Assembly: GCA_965221655.1 (NCBI GenBank)
Contig: OZ244906.1
Location: 1,116,001-1,180,000 of the forward strand
Direction: 5' to 3'
From: Bin107 sp965221655
GTDB lineage: Bacteria; UBA8248
Length of the DNA stretch: 64,000 nt
Below, piece after piece: positions 1-7,144 of the stretch. Within the stretch, counting starts at the first letter, position 1. Each line of letters starts with the position of its first letter. The notes below the pieces were generated by a model. That model did no database searches, was not told where the DNA came from, and was given only the letters and a program-made list of their open reading frames with translations. A program made the translations under genes and the position numbers.

Positions 1-1360
1 CGGCAAAGTGCTGCAAGAAGGCCGCCGCCGTATTCGCTCCCCCCCAGCGTCCGCCCGATATGTTGCACATGTCGGCAATCTTGCCCTTCATCGCCTCGCC
101 GAACTCAGGAAACAGCGGCATGTGCCAGAGGCGATCGCCCGTACTCTCGCCGAGGTCGCGCAGGCGCGCGAGGAGCTCGTCGTGCGTTCCGTAGAGGCCG
201 GTGATTCCCTTGCCCAGCGCGACCATGCAGGCGCCCGTCAAGGTGGCGAGGTCGACCATGCACTGCGGCTCGTAGTGCGTGCGGGCGTAGTGGAGGGCGT
301 CCGCGAGCAGGAGGCGGCCCTCGGCGTCGGTGTTGTGGATTTCGATGGTGGTTCCCTTCATCGAGCGCACGATGTCGCCGGGCCGCGTGGCGTCGCCGTC
401 CACCATGTTCTCGGCCAGCCCCGCCACCCCGACCACGGGCACCTTGGGCTTTGCGCGCGCGACGGCGAGCATGGCCCCCAGCACGGCGGCGGCCCCGCTC
501 ATGTCGGTCGTCATGAGCTCGAGCCCTCCGCTCGGCTTGATAGAAACGCCGCCGGTGTCGAAGGTAACCCCCTTGCCGACGAAGGCGAGGGGTTTTTGCG
601 CATTGCGGCCCGCGGGACGATACTCCAGAGCCAACATGCGCGGAGGCCGCGCACTGCCCCGGCCCACGGCCAGAATCGCGCCCATGCCCATCTTCTCCAT
701 CTGTTTTTCGTCCAGCACCCGGCAGCGCAGCCCCTCGCGGCGCGCCATCGCGCGCGCGGCGGCGGCCAAATCGGGCGGGCGCTTCTCGTTGCTCGGGGTG
801 TTGATGAGGTCGCGCGCGTAGTTCGTCCCCGCGCAGAGCACCTCACCGTAGCGCACGCCGCTGCGCATCGGGCGCAGGTTCGCGCGCGCCCCTGCACAGA
901 GCGCGACGCGCGCAACGCCGCCGCGTTCGTCTTTGTTCGCGGTCTTGTATTTGTCGATTTTATAAAGCGCGAGCGCCGCACCCTCCACGACGGCCTGGCC
1001 CGCCGTGCGCGCGTCGAGGCTCTCTCCCACCAGGGAGGCCGCCGATACCGCGACGCTCGACAACCCCTCCGCCCGCGCGCGCTTGAGTGCGCGCCCGCAG
1101 GCGCGGCGCACCGACTCGGGCGAGGCATCCTCCCCCAACCCCGCCAGAATCACGAAGGCCGCTCCCCCGCTTTCGGGCAACGTGGGGAGAAAGGCCGTCT
1201 GCCCCTTCTTGCCCGTAAAAACCTTGCGCGCGCGCAGGGAATCCCACGCACCGCCCAGGACCTTTTCGAGTCCCTCGCTGCTTGCGCCCTGGGCCATCAG
1301 GCACACCAGGGCGTCGGTGCGCTGGTCGAAACCCTCACCGGCGACGACGGAAAACCGCAT
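1..1360 (-). CDS. pepA: Leucyl aminopeptidase (M17), 3' end beyond the window
   Basis: This cytosolic two-metal aminopeptidase releases N-terminal residues from peptides. Translating the minus strand gives a continuous frame from ATG at 1358-1360 to the window edge, about 453 codons. The family signature NTDAEGRLLLADA lies near residue 345, and the preceding metal-binding segment VGKGVTFDTGG near residue 265. The start follows GAGGAG seven bases upstream. The usual length is about 490-500 residues, so only the C-terminal end is missing. It is divergent from the cupin gene at 1568. M17 proteins can also act as DNA-binding recombination factors, but nothing here shows that. The family assignment is very secure. 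Confidence 0.93.
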   Translation of the reverse strand, partial: MRFSVVAGEGFDQRTDALVCLMAQGASSEGLEKVLGGAWDSLRARKVFTGKKGQTAFLPTLPESGGAAFVILAGLGEDASPESVRRACGRALKRARAEGLSSVAVSAASLVGESLDARTAGQAVVEGAALALYKIDKYKTANKDERGGVARVALCAGARANLRPMRSGVRYGEVLCAGTNYARDLINTPSNEKRPPDLAAAARAMARREGLRCRVLDEKQMEKMGMGAILAVGRGSARPPRMLALEYRPAGRNAQKPLAFVGKGVTFDTGGVSIKPSGGLELMTTDMSGAAAVLGAMLAVARAKPKVPVVGVAGLAENMVDGDATRPGDIVRSMKGTTIEIHNTDAEGRLLLADALHYARTHYEPQCMVDLATLTGACMVALGKGITGLYGTHDELLARLRDLGESTGDRLWHMPLFPEFGEAMKGKIADMCNISGGRWGGANTAAAFLQHFA

Positions 1361-1480
1361 GGTCATCTCCTCTTCTCAAACCCGTGTCGAACCAAAGGCA
1401 GTCGATGCCGAGTGTAGCCCACCGCGCCCACCGCGGCCAGACGGGGAGGAGTATCTGCGCTTTGCGCGCGCGGTCATACA

Positions 1481-1509
1481 TTGTCTCGCCGCTCCCCTGC
1501 CCCTACAAT
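1481..1509 (+). promoter_or_regulatory. Sigma70-type promoter for the cupin gene
   Basis: TTGTCT at 1481-1486 and TACAAT at 1504-1509 are separated by 17 bases, about 58 bases before the cupin start codon. The -10 box matches the consensus at five of six positions. Confidence 0.5.
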
Positions 1510-1567
1510 GGTGCGCACACCGCCGCTGCGCCACAGACGGCTTTCCCCTCACGCGAAGGAACACGCC

Positions 1568-2002
1568 ATGAGCTTTTACAACTGGGACATGCTCCCCCTC
1601 ACCCACGACAGGCCGGGAGTCGCGCACCGGCGCATTTTCGGCGACCACATCCAGATGCAGCACCTCATCACCGAGCCGGGCGGCACGCCTTCAAAGCTGC
1701 ACAACCACCCCGACCACGAGGAGTTCTTCTACATCCAGGCGGGCGAGTGGGAGTTCACGCTCGAAGAGGAGGTGCGGCGCGTGGGGCCGGGCGACGTGGT
1801 GCACGTGCGCGCGGGGGCGATGCACACCCTCAAGCTCGTGAGCGAGGAGCCGGGCATGGCTCTTGAGGTCTTCCACCCCCTCTGGAACCCCGATATGGCG
1901 GGGGATCGCGAGGACTTTACGATAGACGCCATCAAGGGCCGCATGGAGTTCGCCGAGGAACCCGACGAGATGAACCGGGGCCGTCCGCCCGAAAAGGAGT
2001 AG
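1568..2002 (+). CDS. Small single-domain cupin protein
   Basis: This 144-residue protein is one conserved beta-barrel cupin domain. The first metal motif runs from about residue 38 to 62 (PGG...HNHPDHEEFFYIQAGEWEF), with H45, H47 and E51/E52 as likely ligands. The second motif contains VHVRAGAMHTLK with a histidine near 85. The ATG at 1568 is chosen because GAAGGA lies seven bases upstream; the frame is open further upstream but has no ribosome site there. Stand-alone cupins include isomerases, dioxygenases and sugar-binding proteins, and the sequence does not say which. A promoter candidate lies at 1481-1509. Confidence 0.85.
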   Translation: MSFYNWDMLPLTHDRPGVAHRRIFGDHIQMQHLITEPGGTPSKLHNHPDHEEFFYIQAGEWEFTLEEEVRRVGPGDVVHVRAGAMHTLKLVSEEPGMALEVFHPLWNPDMAGDREDFTIDAIKGRMEFAEEPDEMNRGRPPEKE

Positions 2003-2070
2003 GCAGGCACACCCGGACGACGTATCGACCAGCGCTCGCTCTTCGGGCGGCGTTGCGCGCATCGACGCAC

Positions 2071-2102
2071 AAAAAAACAGGCGGCGTCCGAGGACGCCGC
2101 CT
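2071..2102 (-). terminator. Strong intrinsic terminator of the small gene
   Basis: Perfect 11-bp inverted arms at 2079-2089 and 2092-2102 (AGGCGGCGTCC / GGACGCCGCCT) are followed on the minus strand by seven T residues, complementary to 2071-2077. On the plus strand the same stem is followed only by CTCTTTT, so it may also weakly terminate the cupin transcript. Confidence 0.85.
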
Positions 2103-2116
2103 GCTCTTTTCTGATG

Positions 2117-2150
2117 CCCTCGGTGCGCCGTGGTCAGGCCACACCAAGGG
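2117..2150 (-). other. Stem-loop between the small ORF and its terminator
   Basis: On the minus strand CCCTTGG (2144-2150) pairs with CCGAGGG (2117-2123). An inner GTGG/CCAC stem closes a CCTGA loop. It lies just after the stop codon at 2155-2157 and before the terminator, so the short transcript would be strongly structured at its 3' end. Confidence 0.5.
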
Positions 2151-2154
2151 AAGT

Positions 2155-2250
2155 CTACGGTTTCTTGAGAACCCTCTTTCTCGAAGTGTCCGCTTGCAGG
2201 ACCCTCCGTCTTGCGGTTTCAAGGGCGGAAACTATCATTACTCTTAGCAT
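2155..2250 (-). CDS. 31-residue basic peptide in its own transcription unit
   Basis: I do not recognise this gene. The ATG at 2248-2250 lies seven bases after a near-ideal AGGAGGG site, and the frame ends in TAG after 31 codons. The peptide starts MLRVMIVSAL and ends KRVLKKP. It has about ten Lys/Arg residues, mostly in the last two thirds, and no Cys or membrane segment. A consensus promoter (2283-2312) gives a leader of only about 25 bases, and a strong terminator (2071-2102) makes a transcript of roughly 200 bases. The first codons include CTA, AGA, GTA and ATA, unlike neighbouring GC-rich genes. It could be a real small protein, a leader peptide or a dual-function RNA. The promoter, ribosome site and terminator are clear; the function is unknown. 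Confidence 0.6.
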   Translation of the reverse strand: MLRVMIVSALETARRRVLQADTSRKRVLKKP

Positions 2251-2282
2251 GACAGCCCTCCTCTTTCCTGAAACGTAAGGAA

Positions 2283-2312
2283 ATTCTAGCCAAAAATCGG
2301 GAGGGGTGTCAA
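2283..2312 (-). promoter_or_regulatory. Consensus sigma70-type promoter of the small gene
   Basis: Read on the minus strand, a perfect TTGACA (2307-2312) is followed after 18 bases by TAGAAT (2283-2288). Transcription would begin near 2275, just ahead of the AGGAGGG ribosome site. This is one of the best promoter matches in the window. Confidence 0.75.
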
Positions 2313-2403
2313 GAAATTTCGCTGCCCAAAATGCATGAAAAATCGCAAGCGATTATATTTCAGCGCCTTGCGCCCGAAATTTCCCGCCACAAAAAACCCG
2401 CTC

Positions 2404-3510
2404 TTACGCCTCCACGATGGCCGCCACCACGCCGCCGCCCACCGGCCCCTGGTGAAAAACGAGACCCGCCGACACGTAGACCGCCGGGTCCTGCACGACC
2501 GAGGCGATGACGGCGTTCGCCACCGCGCGCACGGGCCGCGTACCGAGCACAGAGTCCGTGAGGAGGGTGACGCGCTTGTCCAGCAGCCTGCCGTCCCACG
2601 GCGCACCCGCCTTGGCGAGCACGTGCACGACGCGCGCCAGGTCGTCCTCTCCGGGCAGACCGTCAAAGGCGAGTCCCGCGTTTCTAAGCGACTGGCGCAC
2701 GGCGTCGGCGTCGATGAGGTTGCGCATCACCGCGCGTCCGATGCGGTAGCGGCTCACGGAGCGAGAAGAATTCGCCAGCACCACGACTTCGGAGCGCATG
2801 AGTTCCACGCCTGCAGAACAGGAGATCATCTCTGAGTAGAGGTCGCCCCGGCTGCACACGTCGGATATCTCGAACGAGGCGCGGTCGATCTCCCCGATGC
2901 CCACGGCCGCCCCCAGGGCCGAGCAGCCGTTCGAGAGGCTCATCGAGCGCGTGGTGTCCGTGCTCACCACCTTTTTGCCGCGCGAGGCGGCGTCGTTGAT
3001 GCGATCGGAGGTGAGGAGCGGACACTTCACCTGCACGTAGCCCACGTCGTCGAGCGAATCGACCTCTGCTTTCTCCAGGGCTTCCGCCGCCGCCTCGGCC
3101 ACGAGGTCGACCTGGGCCATCGTACCCAACTCCTCGGGCAGCAGATCCCGCGTGAAAGCAACCCCCATGGAGAGACGCTTCTCGCCGGGGCTCGCTTCTC
3201 CGCCCGCCTCGGTTTTCGCAAAAGCCACGGCGTGGGGGCTCATCACGCCCTCGCATCCGCCCGACATCACCATCGCGCACATCGCCTGTACGCTCTCGCG
3301 CGAGAGGCCGAGGGTCTCCATCATGTAGTCCTCAAAGGAGTGCAGCGCGTAGGGCCGCGAATAGTCGTTCACCCGCCCGTTGCCCTCCGTCTTGGCGATG
3401 ATGGCCTGCACGTCTTGTGCGCGCATCCGCCCCTGTGCCACCGCCTCCGCCAGACCCGAGACGTCTTCGGGTCCCGACATCTGAAACTTCGCCACCTGCA
3501 CGTCGAACAC
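2404..3510 (-). CDS. Ring-opening amidohydrolase (cyanuric acid hydrolase/barbiturase family)
   Basis: This 368-residue protein belongs to the small family of AtzD/TrzD cyanuric acid amidohydrolases and barbiturases, which hydrolyse cyclic imides of triazine or pyrimidine origin. The three Lys/Ser active-site units of the triplicated fold are visible: IAKTEGNGRVNDYS (K40) with GGCEGVMSPHAVAF; VQVKCPLL; and LAKAG with the C-terminal YVSAGLVFHQGPVGGG. A GTG at 3508-3510 is chosen as start because AAGGAGG lies seven bases before it; the frame stays open upstream with low-complexity residues. Length matches the family. It lies downstream of a methyltransferase and an ATZ/TRZ-type amidohydrolase on the same strand. 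Barbiturase versus cyanuric acid specificity cannot be read from motifs alone. Confidence 0.9.
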   Translation of the reverse strand: MFDVQVAKFQMSGPEDVSGLAEAVAQGRMRAQDVQAIIAKTEGNGRVNDYSRPYALHSFEDYMMETLGLSRESVQAMCAMVMSGGCEGVMSPHAVAFAKTEAGGEASPGEKRLSMGVAFTRDLLPEELGTMAQVDLVAEAAAEALEKAEVDSLDDVGYVQVKCPLLTSDRINDAASRGKKVVSTDTTRSMSLSNGCSALGAAVGIGEIDRASFEISDVCSRGDLYSEMISCSAGVELMRSEVVVLANSSRSVSRYRIGRAVMRNLIDADAVRQSLRNAGLAFDGLPGEDDLARVVHVLAKAGAPWDGRLLDKRVTLLTDSVLGTRPVRAVANAVIASVVQDPAVYVSAGLVFHQGPVGGGVVAAIVEA

Positions 3511-3565
3511 GATTGCGCCTCCTTTTCGTTGTACCCCGCCGCGAGACGCCGAAGACGCCGCCCCG

Positions 3566-4414
3566 TTATTCGGGAACCGCCGGCCCCGCCCGCTCGGGGA
3601 TGCCGGCGGACGCCGCCTGCGCCTCCTGCCGGCTCTCGTTCGCCCCTCCCGGTTTGCGCGCACTGACCACGCAACTTCTCGCAGTCAACAAATTCAGCGA
3701 GTTCACCACGCCCACCACGTCCTTGTTCTCTTCCCATACCTCCTGGTCATAACGAAACAGTTTGTTCCGGTACCACCAGGCTCCCACCTTCAAAAACGGA
3801 TACAACATCGCAAAGAGCGCCAGGCAACTGCGCTTCCGGCGATCCACGTGAACCTCTATCCCCTCGAATCCGGCCATCCGCAATCCGTAATCCAGATACG
3901 GATAGCTCAGCGGCATGATATGCCCGCAAATCCTGCCCGCGTTCTTCTCCGCTATCGAAGGCGGGCCGTACATTTCTCCAAAACCGCTTGCGAGCAGGCT
4001 CAGACGGCTCTTGATGTGCATCAAGTTGGGGAGGGTGAATATCAATACCCCGCCTTCTTTGAGCGCACGCCAGCATTCATCCATCAAATCATACGGACGA
4101 CGGGTGTGCTCCAGAACTTCAATGGCGTAAATCACGTCGAAACAAGCGTCGGGAAACGGGAGCACGGAATCGAGGCCAATCCGGTGGCAGGCCACCGTCT
4201 CGGGTCCGTCGAACACTTCGGGGTCCACCTCACAGGCGGTCAGCAGCTCCGCCGGGGAGAGGTTCCGGCTCTCGGCGAAGCGGGCGAGGCGTTCACACAT
4301 GTGGCCGCGCCCGGCGCCGAAGTCGAGAATTCTGTTTCCCTCCCGCACGAAAGGAACGAGCATCTGGTAAACGAGGCGGTTCGTGGAGGAATGCGAGGCT
4401 GCCCGTATCGCCAC
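3566..4414 (-). CDS. Class I SAM-dependent methyltransferase, probably acquired
   Basis: This is a 282-residue methyltransferase (UbiE/Methyltransf_11 type) of unknown substrate. The SAM-binding motif I is ILDFGAGRGHMCERL near residues 29-43; FDVIYAIEVLEHTRRP and the post-motif KEGGVLIFTLPN follow. A hydrophobic stretch in the last third (LALFAMLYPFLKVGAWW) may contact membrane or lipid. The GTG start at 4412-4414 has no good ribosome site, so the start is uncertain. G+C at 3661-3900 is about 54% by hand count, against about 68% in the next gene. Its last 20 or so codons copy the tail of that neighbouring amidohydrolase gene. Both facts suggest insertion by recombination. Confidence 0.85.
   Translation of the reverse strand: MAIRAASHSSTNRLVYQMLVPFVREGNRILDFGAGRGHMCERLARFAESRNLSPAELLTACEVDPEVFDGPETVACHRIGLDSVLPFPDACFDVIYAIEVLEHTRRPYDLMDECWRALKEGGVLIFTLPNLMHIKSRLSLLASGFGEMYGPPSIAEKNAGRICGHIMPLSYPYLDYGLRMAGFEGIEVHVDRRKRSCLALFAMLYPFLKVGAWWYRNKLFRYDQEVWEENKDVVGVVNSLNLLTARSCVVSARKPGGANESRQEAQAASAGIPERAGPAVPE
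3573..3627. repeat. Copy A of a 55-bp duplicated gene tail
   Basis: Aligned to 4612-4666, 49 of 55 positions are identical by hand. It encodes the last residues of the methyltransferase (EAQAASAG...ERAGPAVPE) in the same frame as copy B encodes the amidohydrolase tail. Confidence 0.8.
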
Positions 4415-4604
4415 CTAAAAAGTTCTCCCCGTGCATACGAGACACACTACGTCTTCATCGCCACAGGGTGTTCCCCGTGCACGATGAGGGGTTTTCGGTC
4501 TCCGCTCCCGGCCGCTCACCCGCGCGAACGGCATTTGCAGATGCGCTCGGCTTTATGGCTTCCCGGCGGGCGGTTCGGCCAGTCCGGGGCACCAACCGCT
4601 CGCC

Positions 4605-6005
4605 TCAATCCGGAACCGCCAGCCCCGCCCGCTCGACGATGGCCGCAGACGCCGCCTGCGCCTCCTCGCGCATGGCGCGCTCCGCATCCTCGGACATCCT
4701 GCTCAGCCGCCCCGCCTCCATGAGCGGCTCGCCGTCCACCCACACCCAACGCACCTCGGTGCCGTGGGTCTGGTAGGCGAGCACCGAAGGCAGATGGTGG
4801 TTCGGGCACATGTGGGCGAAGCGCAGGTCGAGCAGAATCATGTCCGCCCGCCTGCCCTCCTCGATGACGCCTGTTTCATCGCCCAGGCCGAGTGCGCCCG
4901 CCCCGTTTCTGGTCGCCATGTCGAGTGCGTCGCGCGCGGTGATGGCCGCCGGGTCCTGCCCCACCCCCTTGTGAAGCAGACAGGCGAGGCGCATTTCCCA
5001 AAACATGTTGGCCAGGTCGTTACAGTTCGCGTTGTCGGTGCCCAGAGCCACGGGAATGCCGTAACCCAGCATCCGCGGCACGGGCGCGACGCCCGAACCC
5101 AGATACATGTTGCTCGAAGGCAGGTGCACCACCTGCGCGCCTGTGTTGCGGAGAAGGCGCACGTCCTCCTCGCTCACGTGGATGCAGTGGGCCGCCACCA
5201 GACGTTCGGACAACAACCCCCAGGCCGCAAGGTGCTGCACCACGGGCAGGCCGCCGACCTCGGACTCCATCGGGTCCTCGGCGACGTGGGTGGAGACCCG
5301 CAGCCCGCGCTCCGCCGCCCAGTCGTCGACCTCGCGGAAGGTTTCGGGCTTCACGTAGACGGGGATGTTCGGCCCCGGCCACACGAGCACACGGCCCTCC
5401 GGGCGGCCGTGGTATTTCTCCACGAGGTGGGTGATTTCGCCGAACACTTCCTCCCTGTTCTTGAGACCCGGCGGAAACGTCTTCCCCCAGGCGGCGAGGT
5501 GCGAGCGCGCCCGCTCGGCCAGCTTCCCTTGCGGAGAAACCTCGTTGAAGCTCAGGGCGAAGACGCTGCGCATCCCCGACGCCTCCATCTCCTCTATCAT
5601 CGCCTCGGCCAGGGGAATCGCGACCCTCTCGTTCGTCACCAAAGAGGTGGTGCCCGAGCGAATCGCCTCGCACGCGAAGAGTCTGGTGGCGAGGGCGGCG
5701 TCCTCGGGCGTGTAGGCCACCTGGCCGGGGGCCATGACGTTCAGACGCCAGTCCATGAGGCGCCTGTCCGCCCCCAGGCCGCCGCGCAGCAAAATGCACA
5801 TCACGTGGGCGTGGGCGTTCACCAGCCCCGGCATGAGCGCCATGCCCGCTCCGTCGACGACCGGCGCACCGCCCGCGTCGATGGGCGACTCCGAGACGCA
5901 GGCGATGCGCCCCTCCTCCACCAGCACGGAGGCGCGGCGCAAAACGTCTCGCGTTTCGTTCTGGGTGAGGACGCTTGCGTTTTCGACCACGAATCGACGC
6001 GACAC
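4605..6005 (-). CDS. ATZ/TRZ-family amidohydrolase (deaminase/chlorohydrolase type)
   Basis: This 466-residue metal-dependent hydrolase is of the S-adenosylhomocysteine deaminase/AtzA/guanine deaminase branch, acting on amino- or halogen-substituted rings. The N-terminal beta-sandwich leads into MPGLVNAHAHV, with metal ligands H65 and H67. The barrel continues with STHVAEDPMESE, AAHCIHVSEED and the aspartate motif ALGTDNANCNDL. The GTG at 6003-6005 has GGAGGG eight bases upstream. It is divergent from the VOC gene at 6165. The 3' end is the source of a duplicated segment found at the end of the methyltransferase downstream. The neighbouring ring-opening amidohydrolase suggests that both act on nitrogen heterocycles, but the substrate is inferred only. 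Confidence 0.88.
   Translation of the reverse strand: MSRRFVVENASVLTQNETRDVLRRASVLVEEGRIACVSESPIDAGGAPVVDGAGMALMPGLVNAHAHVMCILLRGGLGADRRLMDWRLNVMAPGQVAYTPEDAALATRLFACEAIRSGTTSLVTNERVAIPLAEAMIEEMEASGMRSVFALSFNEVSPQGKLAERARSHLAAWGKTFPPGLKNREEVFGEITHLVEKYHGRPEGRVLVWPGPNIPVYVKPETFREVDDWAAERGLRVSTHVAEDPMESEVGGLPVVQHLAAWGLLSERLVAAHCIHVSEEDVRLLRNTGAQVVHLPSSNMYLGSGVAPVPRMLGYGIPVALGTDNANCNDLANMFWEMRLACLLHKGVGQDPAAITARDALDMATRNGAGALGLGDETGVIEEGRRADMILLDLRFAHMCPNHHLPSVLAYQTHGTEVRWVWVDGEPLMEAGRLSRMSEDAERAMREEAQAASAAIVERAGLAVPD
4612..4666. repeat. Copy B of the 55-bp duplicated gene tail
   Basis: This is the presumed original, forming the natural C-terminus (EAQAASAA...ERAGLAVPD) of the amidohydrolase at 4605-6005. 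The two copies are direct repeats about 1.04 kb apart and flank the methyltransferase. Confidence 0.8.
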
Positions 6006-6164
6006 GGACAAACCCTCCGCCGGCTGCGTTCCCCAAACGCGACGGGCGCGAAAATTCGAGTATACGGCAAAACGCAGGCCGCCGCCCCACCGCGCGCCTT
6101 GCCACGGAGGGAGAAGCGCATTATTAGTATGGAAACGAAACCGATTGCCCAAGGAGAGGCGCCG

Positions 6165-6560
6165 ATGTCCAAAATAAAATTTCTTCAGCATTTCAGCATC
6201 TATTGCCGCGACCTGGACGCCATGCACGCGTTCTACAGCGAAACCCTGGGGCTGCCGGAGATGCCCCGCCCGCACTTCCCCTTTCCCGGCTACTGGTACG
6301 AGGCGGGCGAGGATCACCAGATACACCTCGCCAAGGTGAGCGACACCCACGTCTCGCATTCCATCAGCGACAACGAAGACGGCTACATGGATCACCACTT
6401 CGGTCTGGTGACCGAGGATTTGGACGGCATGAAGGAGCGGCTGCGCACCCGCGGCGTCTCGTTCCACGACGAGCCCTACGGGTATCCGCAGATATTCTTC
6501 AGAGACCCGGAGAACAACCTGATCGAGGTCGCCTCTACGGCGATGTTCGATATGGAGTAG
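6165..6560 (+). CDS. VOC (glyoxalase/dioxygenase fold) protein
   Basis: This is a 131-residue protein of the vicinal oxygen chelate superfamily, which binds a divalent metal and handles lactoylglutathione, catechols or antibiotics. The first half starts with LQHFSIYCRDLDAMHAFYSETLGL, and the second half ends with the typical DPENNLIEVAS. Likely metal residues are H10, a His in MDHHFGLV and E in IEVAS. The ATG at 6165 follows AAGGAGAGG with a good gap; an in-frame ATG at 6129 lacks a ribosome site. The Rid-family gene follows after 70 bases, so the two are probably co-transcribed. The substrate is unknown. It is similar in style to the VOC gene at 18839. Confidence 0.85.
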   Translation: MSKIKFLQHFSIYCRDLDAMHAFYSETLGLPEMPRPHFPFPGYWYEAGEDHQIHLAKVSDTHVSHSISDNEDGYMDHHFGLVTEDLDGMKERLRTRGVSFHDEPYGYPQIFFRDPENNLIEVASTAMFDME

Positions 6561-6630
6561 CCGCGCGGCGTCTGCGCAACATTTCCGCCGCCAGGCAACC
6601 CGCTGCGCGGGGCTTCTCGGGAGGCAAGAC

Positions 6631-7017
6631 ATGGCGTTTCGCAAGTTCCACACCACGCGCGTAACCGCCGGGGCGGGCAGCTATTCCCAGGGCGTCATGG
6701 CGGGCAGGACGCTCTATCTGGCCGGACAAACCGGAGAGGGGCTCGACGGCAGCCCGCCCGCGCGCGGCGACGCCGCCGCCCAGACGCGCCAGGCGTGCGA
6801 GAACATTCGCCGCCTGCTCGAGGAGGCGGGTGGCGACCTCTCCCACGTCGTCAAGCTCACGAACTACATCACCGACAGGGCGTACCGAAAGCCCGTCTAC
6901 GAGGTGTTGGCCGAATATTTTGGCGCATACGCCCCGGCGAGCACGGGGGTTATCGTGGACGGGCTGGCGTCGGAGGATTTTTTGGTGGAAATCGACGCCA
7001 CGGCCTACATCCCCTAA
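6631..7017 (+). CDS. RidA/YjgF-family protein lacking the catalytic arginine
   Basis: This 128-residue protein has the YjgF/YER057c/UK114 fold, a trimer with ligand sites between subunits. Recognisable pieces are YSQGVMAGRTLYLAGQTG, ENIRRLLEEAGGDLSHVVKLTNYITD and a C-terminal FLVEIDATAYIP. In RidA proper the segment PAR-T carries the arginine needed for imine/enamine hydrolysis. Here the aligned segment reads APASTGVIVDGL, so serine replaces it. This points to one of the other Rid subgroups, often found near catabolic amidohydrolases, rather than a housekeeping RidA. The GGGAGG ribosome site sits six bases before the ATG. Confidence 0.88.
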   Translation: MAFRKFHTTRVTAGAGSYSQGVMAGRTLYLAGQTGEGLDGSPPARGDAAAQTRQACENIRRLLEEAGGDLSHVVKLTNYITDRAYRKPVYEVLAEYFGAYAPASTGVIVDGLASEDFLVEIDATAYIP

Positions 7018-7047
7018 GAAGCGGGGGGCGGGGGGGAAACCCACACG

Positions 7048-7076
7048 TTGAGCAACGCGCCGCAAAAGTGCAAAAT
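7048..7076 (+). promoter_or_regulatory. Possible promoter before the CrtI-like gene
   Basis: TTGAGC (7048-7053) and CAAAAT (7071-7076) are spaced by 17 bases, about 70 bases upstream of the start codon at 7145. Each box has four matches to the sigma70 consensus. Confidence 0.35.
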
Positions 7077-7144
7077 ACGCGCCTATACGGCACGGACAGT
7101 TTGCGGGCGGCCCCGGGGCCGCACCCTTTGAGAGGAGGCGAATC

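Noticed and set aside
8..1417. Long plus-strand frame of 469 codons
   Set aside because: It is antisense to the clear M17 aminopeptidase; its product is His/Arg/Ala-rich with no family motif.
2071..2276. 6S RNA as an explanation for the small transcript
   Set aside because: The 5' and 3' ends are not complementary as in 6S RNA, and there is a strong ribosome site with an ORF. A covariance search would be the deciding test.
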